From positions 1-61,919 of the forward strand of contig NZ_LUUG01000100.1 in the NCBI RefSeq assembly GCF_001644035.1: DNA of 61,919 nucleotides. Direction: 5' to 3'. This DNA comes from Methylomonas methanica. GTDB taxonomy: Bacteria; Pseudomonadota; Gammaproteobacteria; Methylococcales; Methylomonadaceae. Below, one piece after another: positions 8,056-19,022 of the stretch (position 1 is the first letter of the stretch; every line of letters starts with the position of its first letter). The position numbers and the translations under genes were made by a program. The notes beneath the pieces are model-generated. The model did not search any database and was not told the origin of the DNA. It saw only the letters and a program-made list of their open reading frames with translations.

Positions 8056-8802
8056 CTAAACCGAATGGCAAATTTGCAGGAAGCCTTTTGCATCCAGGGA
8101 TGCGCCACCCACCAAACCACCATCAATGTCGGGCATCGCAAACAAGCCTTTTGCGTTATCTGGCTTGACGCTACCGCCGTATAAAATTTGTACTTTTTCC
8201 GCGATTACCGGATTTCTATCGGCAATCCGTTGACGAATGTACTTGTGCACTTCTTGCGCTTGCTCATCGGTCGCCACTTTACCGGTGCCGATAGCCCAAA
8301 CAGGTTCGTAGGCGATGACGGCGGTTTCGAACGCTTCGATGCCTGCGGCGGCAATCACTGCGTCCAATTGCTCGTCTACCACTTGGAAGGTTCTGTCTTG
8401 TTCGCGCTCTTCCAGAGTTTCACCAACACACAGCACAGGCACTACGCCTTTGCTTAGGGCTTGGCAAAAACGTTTGGCAACCGATTCGTTGGTATCGCCG
8501 TAATAACTGCGACGCTCGGAGTGACCAACCAATGCATATTTGCAGCCGACTTCGCTCAGCATTGCCGCTGATACTTCGCCGGTATAAGCACCGGACGCTT
8601 GGTCGGCAACGTTTTGCGCGCCAAGTGCGATAGGGGATGCAGCCAATACGCTACGAATATCTGACAAATAGACGAATGGAACGCAAACCGCGACTTCTTG
8701 CTGAACATTACCAAGACCATCAGCTAAAGCTTGAGCAAGTTTTTGCCCATCTTCCAGCGAGCCGTTCATTTTCCAGTTACCCATAATCAAAGACCGTCGC
8801 AT
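8056..8802 (-). CDS. tpiA: Triosephosphate isomerase
   Basis: TpiA interconverts dihydroxyacetone phosphate and glyceraldehyde 3-phosphate. In methanotrophs this also serves the ribulose monophosphate cycle. The 248-residue length is normal. Visible active-site elements are K11 in GNWKMNG, the catalytic His in VGHSERR, the catalytic Glu in AYEPVWAIGTGK, and the phosphate-binding LYGGSVKPDN and GGLVGGASL. The ATG is preceded by GGAGG. It is placed between glmM and secG and probably co-transcribed. Confidence 0.97.
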   Translation of the reverse strand: MRRSLIMGNWKMNGSLEDGQKLAQALADGLGNVQQEVAVCVPFVYLSDIRSVLAASPIALGAQNVADQASGAYTGEVSAAMLSEVGCKYALVGHSERRSYYGDTNESVAKRFCQALSKGVVPVLCVGETLEEREQDRTFQVVDEQLDAVIAAAGIEAFETAVIAYEPVWAIGTGKVATDEQAQEVHKYIRQRIADRNPVIAEKVQILYGGSVKPDNAKGLFAMPDIDGGLVGGASLDAKGFLQICHSV

Positions 8803-8856
8803 TACATCCTCCGAGCTAAATAAGACCGCATATAATATCGATTTAAACCTTTTAGT

Positions 8857-10197
8857 TCAAGCCGGAATCGCTTTCTTGACATCAGCAGCAAGTTGGTTTG
8901 CAAACCTCACCACCTCGTCTTCGTCAACGCCTTCCACCATCACTCTGATCAAAGGCTCGGTGCCGGAGGATCTCAGCAAGACCCTGCCCCGGTCTCCCAG
9001 TTTTTTCTCTACTGCTTCCACGGCTTTTTTGATGCTATCGATCTCTTCTATTTTGACTTTTTTATCGGTTTTGACATTCACCAATACTTGCGGGTATTTG
9101 CTCATACCGGATTTAAGTTCGTTCAGACTTTTGCCGGTACGTTGCATTTCCGCGAGTACTTGCAAGGCGGAAACAATACCGTCGCCGGTGGTGGTTTTAT
9201 CCAGACAGATGATGTGCCCGGAACCTTCACCACCGAGCATGCCTTTATGCTCAGTGAGCATTTCCATCACATAACGGTCGCCCACTTTAGCGCGCAGCAG
9301 TGGCACACCGACGGCTTTCAACGCATGCTCCATGCCCAGATTCGACATCAGGGTGCCGATCACGGGGCCGAACAGCTTGCCTTCTTCCAGGCGGGATTTA
9401 GCGATGATGTAAATCAACTCGTCACCATCGACTATCTCGCCTTTGTGATCGACCATGATAATCCGGTCGCCATCGCCATCCAGCGCTATGCCCAGATCGG
9501 CGCGAAATTCGAGTACTTTAGCGGCCAGATTTTCCGGCTTGGTCGCCCCGCATTCGTCGTTGATATTCAAACCATCCGGTTCAGCACCAATCGTAACCAC
9601 CTCGGCCCCGACTTCACTGAATACATGCGGCGCTATATGGTAAGTCGCGCCGTTGGCGCAATCGATGACGATCCGCATGCCTTTAAAGTCCAATTGCGGT
9701 GGCACGGTTGCTTTACAAAATTCGATGTAGCGGCCGGCGGCATCGCTCACCCTTTTCGCTTTACCTAATTTTGCCGATTCGACCGTAGTCATTGGCGTAT
9801 CCAGATACTGTTCGATCTGGTGCTCAACGTCGTCCGGCAATTTGGCGCCGTCCACGGAAAAAAACTTGATACCGTTGTCGTAATACGGATTGTGAGAAGC
9901 ACTGATTACGATACCGGCTTTGGCTCGTAAGGTTCGAGTCAAGTATGCGATGCCTGGGGTAGGCATAGGTCCCAACAAGCGCGTATCCACACCGGCCGCA
10001 GACAAACCCGCTTCAAGCGCTGACTCGAACATGTAGCCGGAAATCCGCGTGTCTTTGCCCAACAATACAAAGCCACTGCCTTCCTTGGCAAACACTCTGC
10101 CTGTCGCCCAGCCCAGCTTTAGCATAAAGTCGGCAGTGATGGGGTATTCTCCGACTTTGCCGCGAATACCGTCGGTACCGAAATATTTTTTTGCCAT
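8857..10197 (-). CDS. glmM: Phosphoglucosamine mutase
   Basis: GlmM converts glucosamine 6-phosphate to glucosamine 1-phosphate for peptidoglycan and LPS precursors. The 446-residue protein has the phosphoserine loop [14 protein letters not shown] (S101), the Mg-binding DGDGDR motif, the sugar-binding GEGSGH and the C-terminal phosphate-binding [14 protein letters not shown]. The ATG giving [13 protein letters not shown] matches the family start; a TTG two codons earlier is less likely. folP, which often lies between ftsH and glmM in enterobacteria, is absent here. Confidence 0.97.
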   Translation of the reverse strand: MAKKYFGTDGIRGKVGEYPITADFMLKLGWATGRVFAKEGSGFVLLGKDTRISGYMFESALEAGLSAAGVDTRLLGPMPTPGIAYLTRTLRAKAGIVISASHNPYYDNGIKFFSVDGAKLPDDVEHQIEQYLDTPMTTVESAKLGKAKRVSDAAGRYIEFCKATVPPQLDFKGMRIVIDCANGATYHIAPHVFSEVGAEVVTIGAEPDGLNINDECGATKPENLAAKVLEFRADLGIALDGDGDRIIMVDHKGEIVDGDELIYIIAKSRLEEGKLFGPVIGTLMSNLGMEHALKAVGVPLLRAKVGDRYVMEMLTEHKGMLGGEGSGHIICLDKTTTGDGIVSALQVLAEMQRTGKSLNELKSGMSKYPQVLVNVKTDKKVKIEEIDSIKKAVEAVEKKLGDRGRVLLRSSGTEPLIRVMVEGVDEDEVVRFANQLAADVKKAIPA

Positions 10198-10223
10198 ACT
10201 CAAAACTCTCTTAACTAAATCCC

Positions 10224-10250
10224 AAAAAAAAGAGAGGCCGGAGCCTCTCT
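10224..10250 (-). terminator. Rho-independent terminator after ftsH
   Basis: Stem AGAGAGGC / GCCTCTCT (10231-10238 and 10243-10250) with a 4-nt loop. Read leftward it is followed by a run of seven T. It lies 20 bp past the ftsH stop, separating ftsH from glmM transcription. Confidence 0.85.
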
Positions 10251-10269
10251 CGCTTTTGCCGTTAAGGCA

Positions 10270-12186
10270 TCAGCCCTGCTCGGCCGCGCCTCCGATCGAT
10301 GGGTCGGTATCTTTCTGATCCCAATGATCACTTTTGATACCGCCGCTGGAAGACGGGGTGTCGTCCCAACCTTTTGGCTCTCTTACCGGCTTTCTTTCCA
10401 TCAAATCATCGATTTGATATTTATCGATGGTTTCGTACTTCATCAAGGCATCAGCCATTGCATGCAGAATGTCTTCGTTTTCTTTCAGAATCGTTTCCGC
10501 TCTTTCGTAATTTCTATCAATAATAGACCGGATTTCTTCGTCAATGGTGTGCGAAGTCTCTTCCGCCACAGATTTATGTTGGGTTACGGAGCGGCCCAAG
10601 AAAATTTCGCCTTCTTCTTCGCTATACGCCAATGGTCCAAGACGTTGCGACAAGCCCCATTTGGTCACCATGTTTCTGGCCAACTCGGTAGCACGTTCGA
10701 TGTCATTGGAAGCACCGGTAGACACTTGTTCCCAGCCAAAAATCAGTTCTTCAGCAATCCGGCCGCCGTATAGACTGGAAATCATGCTATCCAGTTTACG
10801 TTTGCTGGCGCTGTATTGATCGCGTTCCGGCAAGAACATTGTCACACCCAGCGCACGCCCGCGCGGCATGATGCTGACTTTGTAAACAGGATCGTGTTCT
10901 GGCACCAAGCGACCAACGATGGCATGACCGGCTTCGTGGTAGGCGGTCATTTTCTTTTCTTTCTCGTCCATCACCATGGAGCGTCTTTCGGCACCCATGA
11001 TCAGTTTGTCCTTGGCTTTTTCCAAGTCCACCATGCTGACCAAACGCTTGTTATAACGCGCTGCGAACAAGGCAGCCTCATTAACCAAGTTAGCTAAATC
11101 GGCACCGGAGAAACCTGGCGTACCTTGGGCGATGTACTTGATTTTGACATCGTCCGCCGCCGGCACTTTTTTCAGATGCACGTTAAGAATCTGCTCACGA
11201 CCTCTGACGTCGGGCAATCCAACTACCACTTGACGGTCGAAACGACCTGGACGCAATAACGCTTTATCTAGCACGTCGGAACGGTTGGTTGCCGCGATAA
11301 CGATAATACCTTCGTGGCCTTCGAAGCCGTCCATCTCAACCAATAACTGGTTCAAGGTTTGTTCGCGCTCGTCGTTACCGCCGCCTAATCCGGCGCCACG
11401 TGAACGACCGACCGCATCGATCTCATCGATAAAGATGATGCAAGGTGCATGTTTTTTGGCTTGTTCGAACATGTCACGTACCCTTGAGGCACCGACACCG
11501 ACGAACATTTCCACAAAGTCCGAACCGGAAATAGTGAAGAACGGCACTTTGGCTTCGCCGGCAATCGCTCTGGCCAACAAAGTTTTACCGGTACCTGGAG
11601 GCCCAACCATCAAAGCGCCACGCGGCACCTTGCCGCCGAGCTTTTGGTATTTCGCCGGGTCTTTAAGGAAGTCAACCATTTCTTCGACTTCTTCCTTAGC
11701 CTCATCACAGCCCGCCACATCGGCGAAAGTCACCTTGTTTTGATCCTGATCCAACATTCGCGCTTTGCTTTTACCAAAACCCATCGCGCCGCCACGACCA
11801 CCCACACCGCCGCCTTGCATCTGCCGCATGAAGAATACCCAAACGGCAATCAGCAACAAAATCGGGCCGAATGACACGAATATTTGCATCAGCATGGAAG
11901 GTTCTTCGGGAGGCTGAACGGATATTTCCACACCGTTAGCCAACAGATCGTCGATCAAATGCGGATCGTTAGGCATATAAGTTTTAAACTTATCGCCTGA
12001 GACCATTTTGCCTTTGACAGTATTATCGGAGATCGCAACCTGCTGAACTTGTCCAGCTTTGACAGCGTCGATCAATTGCGAATACGAAAAAGTCGCGTCG
12101 CTACGAATCGCCCGCGACCCGAAACTGTTGAATACAGCCATCAACACTACGGCGATGACCACCCACAAAATTAAATTTTTAATCAT
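10270..12186 (-). CDS. ftsH: ATP-dependent zinc metalloprotease FtsH
   Basis: FtsH is the membrane-anchored AAA+ protease that degrades membrane proteins and regulators. The 638-residue form has two membrane helices (about 4-20 and 103-120) around a periplasmic domain. It has Walker A GPPGTGKT (K201), Walker [12 protein letters not shown] (251-260), the second region of homology, and the zinc motif HEAGH (417-421). The chosen ATG gives [16 protein letters not shown], matching the family. A TTG three codons upstream has a better-placed GGAG and is an alternative start. Downstream of rlmE, as in E. coli. Confidence 0.97.
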   Translation of the reverse strand: MIKNLILWVVIAVVLMAVFNSFGSRAIRSDATFSYSQLIDAVKAGQVQQVAISDNTVKGKMVSGDKFKTYMPNDPHLIDDLLANGVEISVQPPEEPSMLMQIFVSFGPILLLIAVWVFFMRQMQGGGVGGRGGAMGFGKSKARMLDQDQNKVTFADVAGCDEAKEEVEEMVDFLKDPAKYQKLGGKVPRGALMVGPPGTGKTLLARAIAGEAKVPFFTISGSDFVEMFVGVGASRVRDMFEQAKKHAPCIIFIDEIDAVGRSRGAGLGGGNDEREQTLNQLLVEMDGFEGHEGIIVIAATNRSDVLDKALLRPGRFDRQVVVGLPDVRGREQILNVHLKKVPAADDVKIKYIAQGTPGFSGADLANLVNEAALFAARYNKRLVSMVDLEKAKDKLIMGAERRSMVMDEKEKKMTAYHEAGHAIVGRLVPEHDPVYKVSIMPRGRALGVTMFLPERDQYSASKRKLDSMISSLYGGRIAEELIFGWEQVSTGASNDIERATELARNMVTKWGLSQRLGPLAYSEEEGEIFLGRSVTQHKSVAEETSHTIDEEIRSIIDRNYERAETILKENEDILHAMADALMKYETIDKYQIDDLMERKPVREPKGWDDTPSSSGGIKSDHWDQKDTDPSIGGAAEQG

Positions 12187-12306
12187 ATCGCTCAAGTTAC
12201 GCGCTCCGGCCTGGATTGGCCTCAAAATTTAAAAACCGAGTAATTGTATCAGGACTACTCGCATCCCACCGCCATCATAGCCCTATGAACGGCGACTATC
12301 GCATAT

Positions 12307-12924
12307 TTATTTAAAACCTTTCGCCAAAATATACACTTCGTTACTTCTGGCCCGCGAAGCTTTCGGCTTTCTAATCACCACACTACTGAACTGCTGACGC
12401 ACTTGATTATAGTATTCATCAAATCCGGCGCCCTGAAACATCTTGATCAAAAACGTACCACCCTTAGCCAATATGTGTTGCGCGGCATCCAAAGCCAGTT
12501 CGCCCAGGTAAATGGCCCGTGGCTGATCCATTTCCCGGCTACCACTCATATTGGGGGCCATGTCCGACAATAACAAGTGAACCGGTTCGCCATCAAGCAC
12601 TTTATAGAGTTGCTCAAGCACATCGTCTTCCCGGAAGTCGCCTTGAATAAAATCCACGCCGTCAATAGGATCGATAGCCAACAAATCCAGCGCAATCACC
12701 TTATTTTTTTTACCGACGATTTTGCTGACATATTCCGACCATCCGCCCGGTGCGGCGCCTAGGTCTACTATATTAATACCAGGTTTTATGATTTTGTCTT
12801 TTTCTTGGATTTCTATCAGTTTGAATACGGCGCGAGAGCGATAACCCATTGCCTGTGCTTTCTTGACATACTCGTCTTGGAAATGTTCCTGCATCCATTG
12901 CTGGCTACTTTTGCTGCGTGCCAT
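12307..12924 (-). CDS. rlmE: 23S rRNA (uridine 2'-O) methyltransferase RlmE
   Basis: RlmE (FtsJ/RrmJ) methylates a uridine of the 23S rRNA A-loop on the 50S subunit. The 205-residue protein shows the SAM-binding motif VDLGAAPGGWSEYV, the AMP-binding LALDL-like strand (VIALDLLAIDP), the catalytic Asp in LLSDMAPNMSG and the catalytic Lys in GGTFLIKMFQG. It is upstream of ftsH and divergent from yhbY, the classical rrmJ-ftsH / yhbY arrangement. Confidence 0.96.
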   Translation of the reverse strand: MARSKSSQQWMQEHFQDEYVKKAQAMGYRSRAVFKLIEIQEKDKIIKPGINIVDLGAAPGGWSEYVSKIVGKKNKVIALDLLAIDPIDGVDFIQGDFREDDVLEQLYKVLDGEPVHLLLSDMAPNMSGSREMDQPRAIYLGELALDAAQHILAKGGTFLIKMFQGAGFDEYYNQVRQQFSSVVIRKPKASRARSNEVYILAKGFK

Positions 12925-12974
12925 ATTTTCTATTCGTGTAAAATTGCTAGGTTTTTAAAGTTCAAGGAAATAGA

Positions 12975-13241
12975 GTGAACCCTATTCAAAAGAAAAAGCT
13001 GAAAGCTCAAGCTCACCCGCTAAATCCCGTGGTGATTATCGGCCAGGCCGGCTTGACCGACGCGGTTATCAAAGAAATTAATGTGGCGCTGGACGCTCAC
13101 GAGCTCATCAAAGTCAAAATTCGTGCGGAAAGAGACGAGCGTGCCACTATTAGAGAACAAATCTGCGCCCAAACCAAGGCCGAACTGGTGCAATCCATTG
13201 GCCAAGTAGCCGTTATTTATCGTTTGAACCCAAAAAAATAA
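12975..13241 (+). CDS. yhbY: YhbY family RNA-binding protein (CRM domain)
   Basis: An 88-residue single CRM-domain protein that associates with pre-50S ribosomes. It has the family pattern LNPVVIIGQAGLTDAVIKEINVALDAHELIKVKI and a C-terminal GQVAVIYRLNPKK with the basic tip. The start is GTG at 12975, preceded by AAGGAAATA; no in-frame ATG is near. It is divergent from rlmE and convergent with greA. Confidence 0.92.
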   Translation: MNPIQKKKLKAQAHPLNPVVIIGQAGLTDAVIKEINVALDAHELIKVKIRAERDERATIREQICAQTKAELVQSIGQVAVIYRLNPKK

Positions 13242-13246
13242 AGCCA

Positions 13247-13269
13247 ATGGGGAGGAAGCGCCTCCCCAT
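13247..13269. terminator. Hairpin between convergent yhbY and greA
   Basis: Arms ATGGGGAGG (13247-13255) and CCTCCCCAT (13261-13269) form a perfect 9-bp GC-rich stem with a 5-nt loop. On the minus strand a T-rich stretch follows, so it suits termination of greA. It may also end yhbY. Confidence 0.75.
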
Positions 13270-13281
13270 CAACAAAACAGC

Positions 13282-13758
13282 CTAGATATATTGAACCGAG
13301 AGAATCTCGTATTCGATATTGCCGCCCGGCGCCTTTACCGTCACTACATCTTCCACTTCCTTGCCGATTAATGCCCTGGCAATCGGCGACCCCACCGAAA
13401 TGCGGCCTTCCTTGATATTGGCTTCATCTTCGCCGACGATCTGATACGTTACAGTCTTACCGGAATCGAGATCTTCGATTTCCACCGTCGCCCCGAACAC
13501 CACTTTGCCGTTAGCCTCCGTTTTGGTAACATCGATGATATTGGCATTGGAGAGCTTACCTTCGATTTCAGCGATCCGACCCTCAGCGAAACTTTGCTGT
13601 TCGCGCGCCGCGTGGTACTCGGCATTTTCTTTTAAATCGCCGTGCGCACGCGCTTCAGAGATGGCCTGAATGATACGTGGTCTAACCACGGTTTTCAGTT
13701 CTTCCAGTTCGGCGCGCAATTTGTTGGCACCCACCACTGTTAGTGGAAATTTTTGCAT
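13282..13758 (-). CDS. greA: Transcription elongation factor GreA
   Basis: GreA enters the RNA polymerase secondary channel and stimulates transcript cleavage in stalled complexes. The 158-residue length is typical. The N-terminal coiled coil bears the conserved acidic tip region in [14 protein letters not shown]. The C-terminal FKBP-like domain includes [35 protein letters not shown] residues. It follows carAB in the same direction, an arrangement common in gammaproteobacteria. Confidence 0.96.
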   Translation of the reverse strand: MQKFPLTVVGANKLRAELEELKTVVRPRIIQAISEARAHGDLKENAEYHAAREQQSFAEGRIAEIEGKLSNANIIDVTKTEANGKVVFGATVEIEDLDSGKTVTYQIVGEDEANIKEGRISVGSPIARALIGKEVEDVVTVKAPGGNIEYEILSVQYI

Positions 13759-13791
13759 TTACTGCTCCCCTCTTGAATTCAAATTCATCCG

Positions 13792-16700
13792 TTAAAATGT
13801 TTTATGCAAGTCTTGCAGGCAATTCACATCACCCGCATCGAGTTCACCCAAGGCATAACATGCCGCACGCGCACCCGCCATCGTCGTGTAATAGGTTACT
13901 TTGCGCTGCAAGGCTTCGCGACGCATCGTGAAAGAATCGGCCACGGCTTTAACGCCTTCGGTGGTATTGACGATTAACTGCACCTCGCCGTTTTTAATCA
14001 TATCCACGGTGTTGGGCCGACCTTCGTTTACCTTGAAGATTTCCTTGCACGGAATGCCGGCTTCTTTCAAAACCCTGGCCGTACCGCGCGTAGCGACGAT
14101 TTCATAGTCTTTCGCAATCAGCATTTTGGCCAATTCCGGCAACTTAGGTTTGTCGGCGTCGCGGATACTAATCAAAACTTTGCCGCTGTGGCTCAAATCT
14201 ACACCCGACGCGCGCTGAGATTTAGCAAACGCTTCGCCGAACGTCTTACCGACGCCCATGACCTCACCGGTCGATTTCATTTCCGGCCCCAACAACGGAT
14301 CGACGCCAGGGAACTTAATGAATGGGAACACCGCTTCTTTCACCGAGAAATACTCGGGAATACGCTCTTCGGTGATGCCCTGTTCTTTCAAGGATTTACC
14401 GACCATAACCCGCGCGGCGATTTTCGCCAGCGGATAACCGGTAGCCTTGGACACGAACGGTGCGGTGCGCGAGGCGCGCGGATTGACTTCCAGCACATAA
14501 ATGGTTTCACCTTGAATCGCAAACTGAGTGTTCATCAAACCGCGCACACCCAGCGCTTCGGCCATTTTCGCCACTTGCGCACGTAATTGATCCTGCATAT
14601 GCGCGGGCAAATCATAGGGCGGCAAGGAACACGCGGAGTCACCGGAATGCACGCCGGCTTGCTCGATATGCTCCATCAAGCCGCCGATCAGCACCGTCTC
14701 GCCATCGTAAATCGCATCGACGTCCATCTCGACCGCATCGTCCAGGAAACGGTCCAGCAGCACCGGCGAATCGTTGGATACGCTGACAGCTTCTTTCATG
14801 TAACGGCGCAGGCCTTCCTCGTTGAACACGATTTCCATCGCCCGGCCGCCCAACACGTAGGACGGACGCACAACCAGCGGATAACCCAGCTCACGAGCGG
14901 AATTAACCGCTTGCTCGACCGAACGCGCAGTAGCATTGGGCGGCTGCAACAGATTCAAACGCTCCAGCAATTTTTGGAAACGTTCGCGGTCTTCAGCCAA
15001 ATCGATTGAGTCCGGCGAAGTACCAATAATAGGCGCACCGGCTGCTTCCAACGCGCGCGCCAGTTTCAACGGCGTTTGCCCGCCGTACTGCACGATCACG
15101 CCCTTGGGTTTTTCCAGCTCGATGATCTCCAACACGTCTTCCAGCGTCAGCGGCTCGAAATACAAACGATCCGAGGTATCGAAGTCGGTGGATACGGTCT
15201 CCGGGTTACAGTTGACCATGATGGTTTCGTAACCGTCTTCACGCAGAGCCAAGGCGGCATGCACGCAGCAATAATCAAACTCGATACCCTGGCCGATACG
15301 ATTCGGACCGCCGCCGAGAATGATGATTTTTTCTTTATTGGACGGATTGGCTTCGCACTCCTGTTCGTAAGTCGAATACAGATAAGCGGTATCGGAGGCA
15401 AACTCAGCCGCGCACGAATCAATACGCTTGTAAACGGGCCGCACGCCTTTTTTGTGGCGCACGCTACGCACTTCAGATTCCTTGGTTTCCAGCAGTTTCG
15501 CAAGGCGTCTATCGGAGAAACCTTTGCGCTTCAGGCGCAATAATTCTCCCGGCTCCAGCGTTGCCAGGGTTTTGGTGGCCAAGGTTTTTTCGGTATTAAT
15601 CAAATCCTCGACCTGCGCCAGGAACCATGGATCGATCTTACAGGCCTGATGAATGTCGGCAAAGCTCAAGCCGCTACGAAAAGCATCGGCCAGATACCAT
15701 AAACGTTCAGGACCGGGATAGCGCAACTCCCTAAGAATAATATCCTCGCTGTTGGCATCGCTTAGATCGGCGATTTCATCCAAACCATCCACACCCACTT
15801 CCAAGCCGCGCAGAGCTTTTTGTAAAGACTCCTGAAAAGTACGGCCAATCGCCATCACTTCACCGACCGACTTCATCTGCGTCGTCAGACGGTCATTGGC
15901 TTGCGGGAATTTTTCGAAGGCAAAACGCGGCACCTTGGTAACCACATAGTCGATGGACGGCTCGAATGACGCTGGCGTAGCACCACCGGTGATCTCATTA
16001 CGCAATTCATCCAGCGTGTAGCCCACCGCTAATTTGGCCGCTACCTTGGCAATCGGAAAGCCGGTGGCTTTGGAAGCCAATGCCGACGAGCGCGATACCC
16101 TAGGGTTCATTTCGATAACGATCAGCCTGCCGGTGTCGGGATTGATGGCAAACTGCACATTGGAACCGCCGGTATCGACGCCAATTTCCCGCAATACGGC
16201 CAAGGAGGCGTTACGCAGGATTTGATATTCCTTATCGGTCAGGGTTTGCGCCGGGGCCACGGTAATAGAATCACCGGTATGCACCCCCATCGGATCGAAG
16301 TTTTCGATGGAACAGATGATGATGCAGTTATCTTTCGAGTCGCGCACCACTTCCATTTCAAACTCTTTCCAGCCCAAAATCGATTCTTCGATCAACAATT
16401 CGCTGGTCGGCGACAAATACAGGCCACGCTCGCAAATCTCGATGAACTCTTCGCGGTTATAGGCAATACCGCCGCCGCTGCCGCCCATCGTGAAGGACGG
16501 ACGGACTACCGTGGGGTAGCCGACTTCTTCTTGCGCGGCAAACGCTTCTTCCATGTTATGAGCGATTTTGGCTCTGGACACTTCCAGGCCGATGCGCGCC
16601 ATAGCTTCATTGAACAGCGCGCGATCCTCGGCCATATTGATGGCTTCCTTGGTCGCGCCTATCATTTCCACGCCGTATTTTTCCAATACGCCGTGCTTGT

Positions 16701-17007
16701 CCAGCGCCAGCGCACAGTTCAGCGCGGTCTGACCGCCCATGGTCGGGAGAACGGCGTCGGGACGTTCTTTTTCGATGATTTTTTCGACGGTTTGCCAGTC
16801 GATAGGCTCGATGTATATCGCATCGGCCATGTCCGGGTCGGTCATGATCGTCGCCGGATTGGAGTTGACCAGAATTACCCGGTAACCCTCTTCACGCAAG
16901 GCTTTGCAAGCCTGGGTGCCGGAATAATCAAACTCGCAGGCCTGACCGATGACAATCGGCCCGGCGCCCAGTAATAAAATCGATTTTATGTCGGTTCTTT
17001 TTGGCAT
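13792..17007 (-). CDS. carB: Carbamoyl-phosphate synthase large subunit
   Basis: CarB makes carbamoyl phosphate from bicarbonate, ammonia delivered by CarA and two ATP, feeding pyrimidine and arginine synthesis. The 1071-residue protein contains the two homologous ATP-grasp halves (each with a GPIVIGQ or [13 protein letters not shown] start and PSFTMGG or PSYVLGG loops), the oligomerisation region between them, and a C-terminal MGS-like allosteric domain ([19 protein letters not shown]). No damage seen. It is 17 bp downstream of carA. Confidence 0.97.
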   Translation of the reverse strand: MPKRTDIKSILLLGAGPIVIGQACEFDYSGTQACKALREEGYRVILVNSNPATIMTDPDMADAIYIEPIDWQTVEKIIEKERPDAVLPTMGGQTALNCALALDKHGVLEKYGVEMIGATKEAINMAEDRALFNEAMARIGLEVSRAKIAHNMEEAFAAQEEVGYPTVVRPSFTMGGSGGGIAYNREEFIEICERGLYLSPTSELLIEESILGWKEFEMEVVRDSKDNCIIICSIENFDPMGVHTGDSITVAPAQTLTDKEYQILRNASLAVLREIGVDTGGSNVQFAINPDTGRLIVIEMNPRVSRSSALASKATGFPIAKVAAKLAVGYTLDELRNEITGGATPASFEPSIDYVVTKVPRFAFEKFPQANDRLTTQMKSVGEVMAIGRTFQESLQKALRGLEVGVDGLDEIADLSDANSEDIILRELRYPGPERLWYLADAFRSGLSFADIHQACKIDPWFLAQVEDLINTEKTLATKTLATLEPGELLRLKRKGFSDRRLAKLLETKESEVRSVRHKKGVRPVYKRIDSCAAEFASDTAYLYSTYEQECEANPSNKEKIIILGGGPNRIGQGIEFDYCCVHAALALREDGYETIMVNCNPETVSTDFDTSDRLYFEPLTLEDVLEIIELEKPKGVIVQYGGQTPLKLARALEAAGAPIIGTSPDSIDLAEDRERFQKLLERLNLLQPPNATARSVEQAVNSARELGYPLVVRPSYVLGGRAMEIVFNEEGLRRYMKEAVSVSNDSPVLLDRFLDDAVEMDVDAIYDGETVLIGGLMEHIEQAGVHSGDSACSLPPYDLPAHMQDQLRAQVAKMAEALGVRGLMNTQFAIQGETIYVLEVNPRASRTAPFVSKATGYPLAKIAARVMVGKSLKEQGITEERIPEYFSVKEAVFPFIKFPGVDPLLGPEMKSTGEVMGVGKTFGEAFAKSQRASGVDLSHSGKVLISIRDADKPKLPELAKMLIAKDYEIVATRGTARVLKEAGIPCKEIFKVNEGRPNTVDMIKNGEVQLIVNTTEGVKAVADSFTMRREALQRKVTYYTTMAGARAACYALGELDAGDVNCLQDLHKTF

Positions 17008-17024
17008 ATCACTCTGTATAAAAC

Positions 17025-18158
17025 TTAAGCGGAACGAGGCTGGTTCATCAAATCGATGAAATCGTCGAACAAGGACTCGACATCGTGCGGACCGGGGCTG
17101 GCTTCGGGGTGGCCCTGAAAGCTGAAAGCCGGCACGTCAGTGCGGGCAATACCTTGCAAACTACCGTCGAACAGCGACACATAGGTTGCCTTTAAATTGG
17201 CCGGCAAGGAATCGGCGCTGGCGGCGAAACCGTGGTTTTGACTGCTGATCATCACCCGGCCGGTCGCCAGCTCCTGCACCGGATGGTTGGCGCCGTGGTG
17301 GCCGAACTTCATTTTCTCGGTTTTCGCACCGCTGGCTAAAGCCAATAACTGATGCCCCAAACAAATGCCGAACACGGGCACTTTTTGTTCAAGAATGGTT
17401 TTGATCGCCTCAATCGCATACGTGCAAGGCTCAGGATCGCCGGGGCCGTTGGAGAGAAACACGCCGTCAGGATTCATTGCCAACACTGTTTCGGCTGGCA
17501 TAGTGGCCGGCACGACCGTCACCCGGCAGCCGCGATTAGCAAGCAAACGCAGAATATTGCGTTTGACACCAAAATCGTAAGCAACCACATGTTTAGTCAG
17601 ATTAGGCGCTTGAGTATGGCCTTCGCCCAGTTTCCAGACATTTTCGGTCCATTCGTAGCTGGTAGCCGTCGTCACTTCTTTAGCCAGATCCATGCCTTGC
17701 AGACCGGGAAAACCTTCGATGGCCTGTTTTGCGGCATCTAAATCGACGGATTCGCCGGCCATGATGCAGCCGCGTTGCGCGCCTTTGTCGCGTAGCAAGC
17801 GGGTTAATTTGCGAGTATCGATGTCGGCAATCGCTACCACTTTGTGCTCGCGCAGATATTCCGGCAGGGTTTTCTCGATACGCCAGCTACTCGCCAGCAA
17901 AGGCAAATCGCGTATCACCAGGCCGCTGGCAAATACTTTTGTAGATTCGTCGTCTTCAGCGTTGGTGCCGACATTGCCGATGTGCGGATAGGTCAATGTG
18001 ACGATTTGCCGTGCGTATGACGGGTCGCTGAGTATTTCCTGATAGCCGGTCAATGCCGTGTTAAAAACCACTTCTCCCACGGAACAGCCGTCGGCACCGA
18101 TCGAAATGCCGTGAAACACCGTCCCGTCTTCTAGTACCAGTAATGCAGGTTTGTTCAA
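17025..18158 (-). CDS. carA: Carbamoyl-phosphate synthase small subunit
   Basis: CarA is the glutaminase that channels ammonia to CarB. The 377-residue protein has the N-terminal CPSase domain ([15 protein letters not shown]) and the class I amidotransferase domain with the nucleophile Cys in [12 protein letters not shown] and the His-x-Glu pair in [13 protein letters not shown]. The start appears to be TTG at 18158, with AAGGTGG seven nucleotides upstream and no better ATG. A hairpin lies 24 nt before it. Confidence 0.96.
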   Translation of the reverse strand: MNKPALLVLEDGTVFHGISIGADGCSVGEVVFNTALTGYQEILSDPSYARQIVTLTYPHIGNVGTNAEDDESTKVFASGLVIRDLPLLASSWRIEKTLPEYLREHKVVAIADIDTRKLTRLLRDKGAQRGCIMAGESVDLDAAKQAIEGFPGLQGMDLAKEVTTATSYEWTENVWKLGEGHTQAPNLTKHVVAYDFGVKRNILRLLANRGCRVTVVPATMPAETVLAMNPDGVFLSNGPGDPEPCTYAIEAIKTILEQKVPVFGICLGHQLLALASGAKTEKMKFGHHGANHPVQELATGRVMISSQNHGFAASADSLPANLKATYVSLFDGSLQGIARTDVPAFSFQGHPEASPGPHDVESLFDDFIDLMNQPRSA

Positions 18159-18181
18159 GATTGGCCACCTTAGATGTAGAA

Positions 18182-18211
18182 AACGGGATAAGTCTTGCGA
18201 CTCATCCCGTT
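18182..18211 (-). promoter_or_regulatory. Hairpin in the carA leader, candidate attenuator
   Basis: Arms AACGGGAT (18182-18189) and ATCCCGTT (18204-18211) are extended by inner AGTC/GACT around a TTGC loop, giving a nearly continuous 12-bp stem. Read toward carA it ends in TTTT. It sits directly before the ribosome binding site and more than 190 bp after the upstream gene, so a leader attenuator is more likely than a terminator for the upstream gene. carA operons in some gammaproteobacteria are pyrimidine-regulated. The role here is inferred. Confidence 0.45.
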
Positions 18212-18402
18212 CCTGATAGATAAAAACTTAAGTGATTTTACGAAATTATGGCTGTTTGGTCATTAACAATTTTCTAACTTGATGCGTTGCCGAGATTGTG
18301 CTCTTTCACAAAGACTCTGTATTTATTGCTGATTTCGCCTTAACCAGGCTGCCCGGATACCAGCAACCACTGCACCGGACTATGTAAGGACAACAGGTTC
18401 AT

Positions 18403-18843
18403 TCAATGTTCGAATTTGCCGATTTCGGCTTTCAGTTTTTGTTGTTGTTCGGCCGTTAACAACATAAATACTTCATGATCGAGCTTTGATTTCTCCAAGG
18501 CCATCTGCTGATGCATCACAGTAGATTTCTCAAGCAAGGCTTTGGTCTTTTCCTCATCGTAATCTGCGGAAAAGCTCAAAGCGTGCAATTCGGCTCTCAA
18601 TGCATGCTCTTCTTTAAACCGGGCGTGCCCGTCGCCGAATCGGGTTTTCATTAAATTCTTGATATCGGCTTCCTGCTTCTCGCTGAGATCAAGTTTTTTC
18701 AAATACCGCGGCAAATGTTGCTCACCGTCCGCTTCGCCGAACATATGCATCGGCGGTTTGCCGCCGCCGTGGTGTTCGCCATGCGGTGGCTGAGCCATCG
18801 CGGTTAAGGGTAACAAGCCGAGTAACAATACTAATTTTTTCAT
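18403..18843 (-). CDS. CpxP/Spy-like periplasmic LTxxQ protein
   Basis: A 146-residue exported protein with a signal peptide of about 17 residues (MKKLVLLLGLLPLTAMA) and then a His/Gly-rich stretch (HGEHHGGGKPPMHM) that could bind metal. The mature part is helical and has two LTxxQ-like motifs (LDLSEKQEADIKNLM, LLTAEQQQKLKAEI), typical of the CpxP/Spy/CnrX group. It is divergent from a response-regulator gene, as cpxP is from cpxRA, with a CpxR box between them. It probably modulates the adjacent sensor or buffers misfolded proteins or metal; that is inference. Confidence 0.8.
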   Translation of the reverse strand: MKKLVLLLGLLPLTAMAQPPHGEHHGGGKPPMHMFGEADGEQHLPRYLKKLDLSEKQEADIKNLMKTRFGDGHARFKEEHALRAELHALSFSADYDEEKTKALLEKSTVMHQQMALEKSKLDHEVFMLLTAEQQQKLKAEIGKFEH

Positions 18844-18943
18844 AAAAAATACCTCAAAAATAATGATGAACCTAAGGACAAAACCAGTTCGATTTCGTCG
18901 TAGTCAGTATTTCAAATCAGAGGTTAAGTGCTGTTAGTGCCGT

Positions 18944-18958
18944 GTAAAATCAGGTAAA
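18944..18958 (+). promoter_or_regulatory. CpxR box GTAAA-N5-GTAAA
   Basis: GTAAAATCAGGTAAA matches the tandem CpxR consensus exactly (two GTAAA, 5-nt spacer). It lies between the divergent CpxP-like gene (about 100 bp away) and the regulator gene (about 65 bp away), where autoregulation would be expected. Confidence 0.75.
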
Positions 18959-19022
18959 CCCAGCTGGTTGTCGGCGGTAGCCAGGGCTATGATGATGACC
19001 ACACAGCCAACGAGCGACAACC

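Noticed and set aside
8893-9768. A 291-codon open frame opposite glmM
   Set aside because: It is the mirror of a conserved gene with Phe/His/Gln-rich composition, typical of an antisense artefact.
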